Shown one piece after another: positions 62,468-64,000 of a stretch of DNA of 64,000 nt (positions are counted from its first letter, which is position 1; each line of letters opens with the position of its first letter). The translations under genes were made by a program, and so were the position numbers. This DNA comes from Actinobacteria bacterium IMCC26103 (GTDB lineage: Bacteria; Actinomycetota; Actinomycetes; Nanopelagicales; Nanopelagicaceae), in assembly GCA_002284875.1 (NCBI GenBank), contig CP015604.1:62001-126000 (forward strand), in the 5' to 3' direction. The notes beneath the pieces are model-generated. The model was not told where the DNA came from, searched no databases, and saw only the letters and a program-made list of their open reading frames with translations.

Positions 62468-62896
62468 CTAACCTATAGTTACGACTAAAGCAGTTGCCTT
62501 AATTGGTAACTGCTTTAGTGCTTTGGTAGCCGGACCAATCAAGTTTTTTCCCGCCAAGGTAAAGGTTGCTCCATGGCCATTTACACATGCCCATTCGTTA
62601 CCTGATTGTTCAACGATTGCGCCTTGGTGAGTACAAGATAAATTAATTGCCGTGTAGCCATTAGCCGCAGCAGTTGTCCGGACCAGCGCAATAGATTGAC
62701 CGTTAACTCCATCTACGCGGACTACGCCGCCCACTTTTTTAAGTGCGCTATTTGATTTCAACGTCACTTCTACCTTGCCATTTTTTAAGATTTTCACGCC
62801 TGTGGCTGCGATTGCTGGGGTAGCTGCTGAAGAAAGGCCTGCGCTCAGTAGCGCGACTCCACAAAGTAATGAGCGGCGAGAAATATCTTTTTCCAT
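62468..62896 (-). CDS. Tat-exported Rieske-like protein with altered ligand spacing
   Basis: A 142-residue protein with a twin-arginine signal (SRRSLLCGVALLSAG) and a Rieske-type C-terminal domain. Cluster segment 1 is CTHQG; segment 2 is CVNGHGATF, followed by LIGPATKALKQLP as in periplasmic Rieske proteins. The ligand pattern is C-x-H-x13-C-x3-H instead of the usual C-x-H-x15-17-C-x2-H. A 2Fe-2S centre is plausible but not certain. The gene is convergent with the coiled-coil gene. Confidence 0.82.
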   Translation of the reverse strand: MEKDISRRSLLCGVALLSAGLSSAATPAIAATGVKILKNGKVEVTLKSNSALKKVGGVVRVDGVNGQSIALVRTTAAANGYTAINLSCTHQGAIVEQSGNEWACVNGHGATFTLAGKNLIGPATKALKQLPIKATALVVTIG

Positions 62897-62941
62897 CTTA
62901 GGTTTCCCCTATTCATGAGCGCTATTTAAGTACTTTAACTT

Positions 62942-64000
62942 ATGTCAGTGCGAAATTACCATATCGCCAAGTGGTCCGCATCTGGGCTGTTGATAATTCA
63001 TATCCTTCTCAGAATTCTCGCCCCTGACCCCACTATTGCAAAAGATTTAATTCTCTACAACCTGATAGTTCTAGCTGCGATCATCGGTCTATTTAAGGCA
63101 CCGCTCCATAATGATCCCTTGGCGGTTGCATTCTTAACTCTTGCAATAGCTTCATGGGGGATCGGCTCAATTACTTCATCTTTAAGCCAATTCTTTGATT
63201 TTAGTGGGCATGAGCAATTGGTCTCCAACATCGCTTACTCACTCTTCTATCCCTTTCTTTTCATAGCAATTCCTCGAGCCATGAGTAGAGGTAAGCGATT
63301 ACAAGCCATTGAGCTATTGGATTCAGCAATTTTTGGACTGGGTTTGAGTTCAATTATCGCAGCGCTATTACTCACAAAGTTAGTTGGAGATTCCAGTCTG
63401 GGATATTTCTTCTCAGTTCTATATGCCGTGTGCGATATAGCGCTGATTGTGATTGTTCTTGCAAGCTCGGCAATCATCAGACCATCGATGCGAATAACCC
63501 TAATCATCGCTGGAGTACTTTCCTTTACCGTAACTGACTTTTATTACTTGTGGTCTCAAATTCAAGGTAGTTACAACTTTGGGCAATTCAGTGACGAGGG
63601 TTGGCTTCTAGGTTTAGTTTTACTCTCGCTATCTTGTTGGTATCGACCTAGCGATTTGGCGAGTGATACCAAGATCCATCCTGCGTTAATTGCAATTTCA
63701 ATATTCATAAGTCCAACCCTCTTATCAGCGATCGCACTTCGCCCTGATTACTTTCCGACATATGTGGTGATTCCAACGATCTCTACCTTGTTATTGGCTT
63801 TTGTACGCATGACCTTAGTCATACGCCAAGCCAATAATTTAGGCGAGGAGAAAGTTTTGGCTCGCACTGATGAATTAACTGGGCTTCCAAATCGTCGCAG
63901 ATTAATTGCAGAGTTATCAGCCTTTGATGGAATTGAAGGCGCCTTGTTGCTCTTAGATCTAGATGGGTTTAAACCCGTTAATGATAAATACGGACATGAA
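62942..64000 (+). CDS. Membrane GGDEF protein (diguanylate cyclase), N-terminal part
   Basis: The window ends inside this gene; 353 codons are visible from ATG at 62942. The first 285 residues hold about nine hydrophobic segments (for example LFYPFLFIAIPRAMSR). Then the GGDEF domain begins: ARTDELTGLPNRRRL, then LLLLDLDGFKPVNDKYGHE, where the Asp is a metal ligand. The active-site GGDEF loop lies beyond the window, so activity cannot be judged. It suggests c-di-GMP signalling. Confidence 0.9.
   Translation, partial: MSVRNYHIAKWSASGLLIIHILLRILAPDPTIAKDLILYNLIVLAAIIGLFKAPLHNDPLAVAFLTLAIASWGIGSITSSLSQFFDFSGHEQLVSNIAYSLFYPFLFIAIPRAMSRGKRLQAIELLDSAIFGLGLSSIIAALLLTKLVGDSSLGYFFSVLYAVCDIALIVIVLASSAIIRPSMRITLIIAGVLSFTVTDFYYLWSQIQGSYNFGQFSDEGWLLGLVLLSLSCWYRPSDLASDTKIHPALIAISIFISPTLLSAIALRPDYFPTYVVIPTISTLLLAFVRMTLVIRQANNLGEEKVLARTDELTGLPNRRRLIAELSAFDGIEGALLLLDLDGFKPVNDKYGHE

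Overview
The window looks like the chromosome of a low-GC, streamlined actinobacterium, most like the freshwater acI / Nanopelagicales group (Planktophila-Nanopelagicus type). That placement is inferred from actinobacterial gene order (eno-ftsB-DUF501-ppx; glmU-prs-rplY-pth; rsmI-metG-tatD-rsmA-ispE; glpR-rimJ-glp next to a 5-formyl-THF cyclo-ligase), moderate GC and very short gaps. No rRNA gene is present, so it cannot be settled here.

Region 1 (1-9.07 kb): sugar-acid catabolism (SDR, Zn dehydrogenase, IlvD/EDD sugar-acid dehydratase), a DrrAB-type ABC exporter, two MFS exporters, a Bax-inhibitor-1 family protein and a small membrane protein. Region 2 (9.07-27.65 kb): an accessory region built on one tRNA gene. 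The tRNA, with anticodon UAA but a short variable arm, lies at 27582-27654. Its 3' part recurs in the same orientation at 14654, 11759 and 9074, cutting the region into three blocks. Block A (9.1-11.76 kb) is a three-gene sugar operon. Block B (11.76-14.65 kb) holds two exported proteins separated by 118-bp direct repeats. Block C (14.65-27.58 kb) is an integrative island with a tyrosine integrase, two small excisionase-like proteins, an XRE-like regulator, a two-gene putative defence module (PLD-SNF2 helicase plus adenine methyltransferase), a PD-(D/E)XK-like protein and structured non-coding DNA. A shared 14-nt near-palindrome upstream of the integrase and of the regulator suggests common control.

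Region 3 (27.66-49.95 kb): core genes for DNA repair (UDG, mfd), exopolyphosphatase, enolase, MazG, PEP carboxylase, peptidyl-tRNA hydrolase, L25, PRPP synthase, GlmU, tRNA-Gln, isoprenoid synthesis (IspE), rRNA methylation (RsmA, RsmI), MetG and a protein O-mannosyltransferase. Region 4 (49.96-64 kb): a GlpR/RimJ/Glp cell-division-type cluster whose MoeA-like member lacks a central domain, folate metabolism, an acyl-CoA dehydrogenase, a CopC / CopD-CtaG pair whose CopC lacks the usual copper ligands, an MmpL transporter, tRNA-Arg, a GMC oxidoreductase plus SDR pair, an exported coiled-coil protein, a Tat-exported Rieske-like protein with altered ligand spacing, and the start of a membrane GGDEF protein.

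Functions come from motif recognition by eye. Start codons were moved from the longest frame where a Shine-Dalgarno sequence or an overlap with another gene argued for it.
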